A stretch of DNA of 64,000 nt from Paraspadella gotoi (Eukaryota > Chaetognatha): NCBI GenBank assembly GCA_051294375.1, contig CM119265.1, positions 25,738,767-25,802,766 of the forward strand, read 5' to 3'. The notes below the pieces were generated by a model, which did not search any database, was not told the origin of the DNA, and worked only from the letters and a program-made list of their open reading frames with translations. Shown here one piece after another: positions 62,835 through 64,000 of the stretch. The number at the start of each line of letters is the position of its first letter. Position 1 is the stretch's first letter. The position numbers and the translations under genes were made by a program.

Positions 62835-63291
62835 CTTTTCCTTTGCACAAATATCTTTAAAATATTCACAAATAAATTTTGACGCTGATGAAGGCTTGTA
62901 TAGAGCCGAAACATGTACGTTCGATACAATAAAAATCGTTGTTGTAAGCAATTTCAAACGTCTTCTACTAATTAACAAACACAACGAAAAGAAAGGAAAG
63001 AGAGAGTGACCAAAATCAGGGATTAATCCCTCAACCCCCCCGCCCCTCTTCGTTTTTAAGGGATTAATCCCTGATTTTGGTCACTCTCTCACTCACTCAC
63101 TCTCTCTCTCCTCTCTCCTCTCTCCTCTCTCTCTTCTTTTTTTGCTCTGTCTATTAACTTACTCATTTGGCCCTGAAGATGATATGTCCAATGGATCGAA
63201 ATATTGGTCATAAATAAAAATACTGTTCCTGTACTCCCATGTGTAATCTCTATCTAATTCATTATCTCGGTACATGCGATGACTCTCAAAG
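62386..63291. mobile_element. Palindromic insertion with 14-bp target-site duplication
   Basis: aaaataatcaataa occurs immediately left (62372-62385) and right (63292-63305), and once at the matching site in the 46-kb copy. Ends are inverted: gatagagattacacatggga with gtacagg near 62386, mirrored by cctgtactcccatgtgtaat near 63224. An inner inverted repeat (62545-62650 versus 62680-62780, e.g. gtgaggacaggttaaggtga) and a small hairpin at 63012-63087 also occur. It contains three CTGANGA motifs. No long frame. It may be a Penelope-like or retrozyme-like remnant. Confidence 0.75.
62885..62935 (+). ncRNA. Hammerhead-like motif in the palindromic insertion
   Basis: GACG + CTGATGA + aggcttgtatagagcc (GGCT/AGCC stem) + GAAAC + atgta|cgttc, then AATAAA. 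GACG and CGTT could form stem I and AC-AT-GT a minimal stem III around a GTA site. An extra A before the stem departs from the active consensus. A (CT)n tract lies ~50 bp upstream. Confidence 0.4.
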
Positions 63292-63440
63292 AAAATAATC
63301 AATAAATATTAAAAACAAAAATTGAAAGTCTTTCTTACTAAACGGCCTCTCTAAAGATGCAGTAAATTTGAACCCCTAAACTTTCTGGACAGATAACGCA
63401 ACCCCACCCAAAGAAAAACAATTATCGACGTTTAAAATAT

Positions 63441-63665
63441 GAACCTATGGCAACGGAGGGACATGTGTGATGCCTGGGGTGTGAGGCATCTCCTGACAGC
63501 TGGCGCTCAGGGCTTTGGACCTGCAGTGACCACCCCATGTCACTGGCGTGTTTATGCCGACACCATCACACTTTAACCAGCGTGACCGTGAGGGGATTGA
63601 ACCCAGAACTCACGGTTGGTGAACGAGTACTTAGCTGTCCAAGCCAATGGGACGAGCTGAGTTTC
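63441..63665 (-). mobile_element. SINE family 2 copy
   Basis: On the minus strand: cagctcgtcccattggcttg with gacagctaagta (box A), box B GGGTTCAATCCCC, then a body ending in ggcatcacacatgtccctcc. The box spacing is tRNA-like. Confidence 0.85.
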
Positions 63666-63892
63666 AACAAGCTATACGGGAGGCGAATTTAGGATTCGCC
63701 ACACATGCCCCCCCCCAAGACAGCACACTGGGGTGACCAAGCCCAGAGTGAATGTCTTGAGAGTAGACGGACTCATTGCCATAGAGAGCGAGCGAGCGAG
63801 AAGTAGGGCATAGGCGTGGGATGCATACCCTTAAGCGATGAAGTGAGCGATGGTACGCAGCGGTTGCGTGTTCGATAGTAAGGCTCACCACT

Positions 63893-64000
63893 TATGGCAA
63901 CGGAGGGACATGTGTGATGCCTGGGGTGTGAGGCATCTCCTGACAGCTGGCGCTCAGGGCTTTGGACCTGCAGTGACCACCCCATGTCACTGGCGTGTTT
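63893..64000 (-). mobile_element. SINE family 2 second copy, cut by window end
   Basis: tatggcaacggagggacatg through ccatgtcactggcgtgttt repeats 63447-63553 exactly as far as it can be read. The ~225 bp between the copies has no recognised feature apart from a short GAGC run. Confidence 0.85.

Larger units (their letters stand above)
61440..63448 (+). repeat. Right ~1.1-kb direct repeat flanking the ligase cluster, split by an insertion
   Basis: Two parts, 61440-62385 and 63292-63448, together match 46055-47150 with a few percent difference and varying (CTTT)n length. The interruption is the element at 62386-63291. Confidence 0.9.

Noticed and set aside
63780-63890. tRNA gene on the plus strand (gtgttcgatag near a TGGTACGCAGCGG)
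   Set aside because: The box-A-like and box-B-like stretches are too close together and no cloverleaf stems form.

Overview
The window is invertebrate-type animal nuclear DNA. It has interrupted genes with GT-AG introns, a spliceosomal U2 snRNA gene, three tRNA-derived SINE families, fold-back elements and very many (CT)n tracts. Phylum cannot be fixed from what I can see. Eight N-runs, duplicated sequence beside some of them, and single-base indels inside otherwise conserved exons show a draft assembly with unpolished patches, so breaks in reading frames need caution.

Layout. 1-2221 (minus): part of a type II membrane receptor with a C-type lectin domain followed by an SRCR domain, running off the left edge; its cytoplasmic-tail exon is duplicated. 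2677-9687 (plus): an exon with a PDZ-like start and a very long acidic, repetitive stretch, then four well-phased exons whose C-terminal part recalls the planar-polarity protein inturned (uncertain). A 1.5-kb terminal-inverted-repeat element sits in the large intron. 11691-18238 (plus): the complete G protein alpha-q gene in seven coding exons; one intron carries about nine decayed copies of the following exon's acceptor and first ~40 nt. 18239-24084: AT-rich and (CT)n-rich DNA with a duplication across a gap. 24085-28226 (minus): a five-exon gene resembling C12orf56, with a U2 snRNA gene in an intron. 28750-34790: a palindrome with ~2.7-kb arms around a gap. 34935-40714 (minus): complete ten-exon GATM (arginine:glycine amidinotransferase, mitochondrial creatine synthesis). 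40715-44046: fold-back elements and minisatellites. 44047-45083 (plus): a small cysteine-containing single-pass membrane protein, overlapped by a likely false duplication. 48090-60815 (minus): three tandem paralogues of a 4-coumarate:CoA-ligase/luciferase-type acyl-CoA synthetase, bracketed by ~1.1-kb direct repeats. 61440-64000: the right flanking repeat, split by a palindromic insertion with a 14-bp target duplication, then SINE copies.

The genes are not an operon or a pathway. The only clear functional cluster is the ligase tandem array. The most unusual signals are the exon-derived array in the alpha-q intron, the recurring (CT)n plus hammerhead-like module near AATAAA, and the large palindrome.
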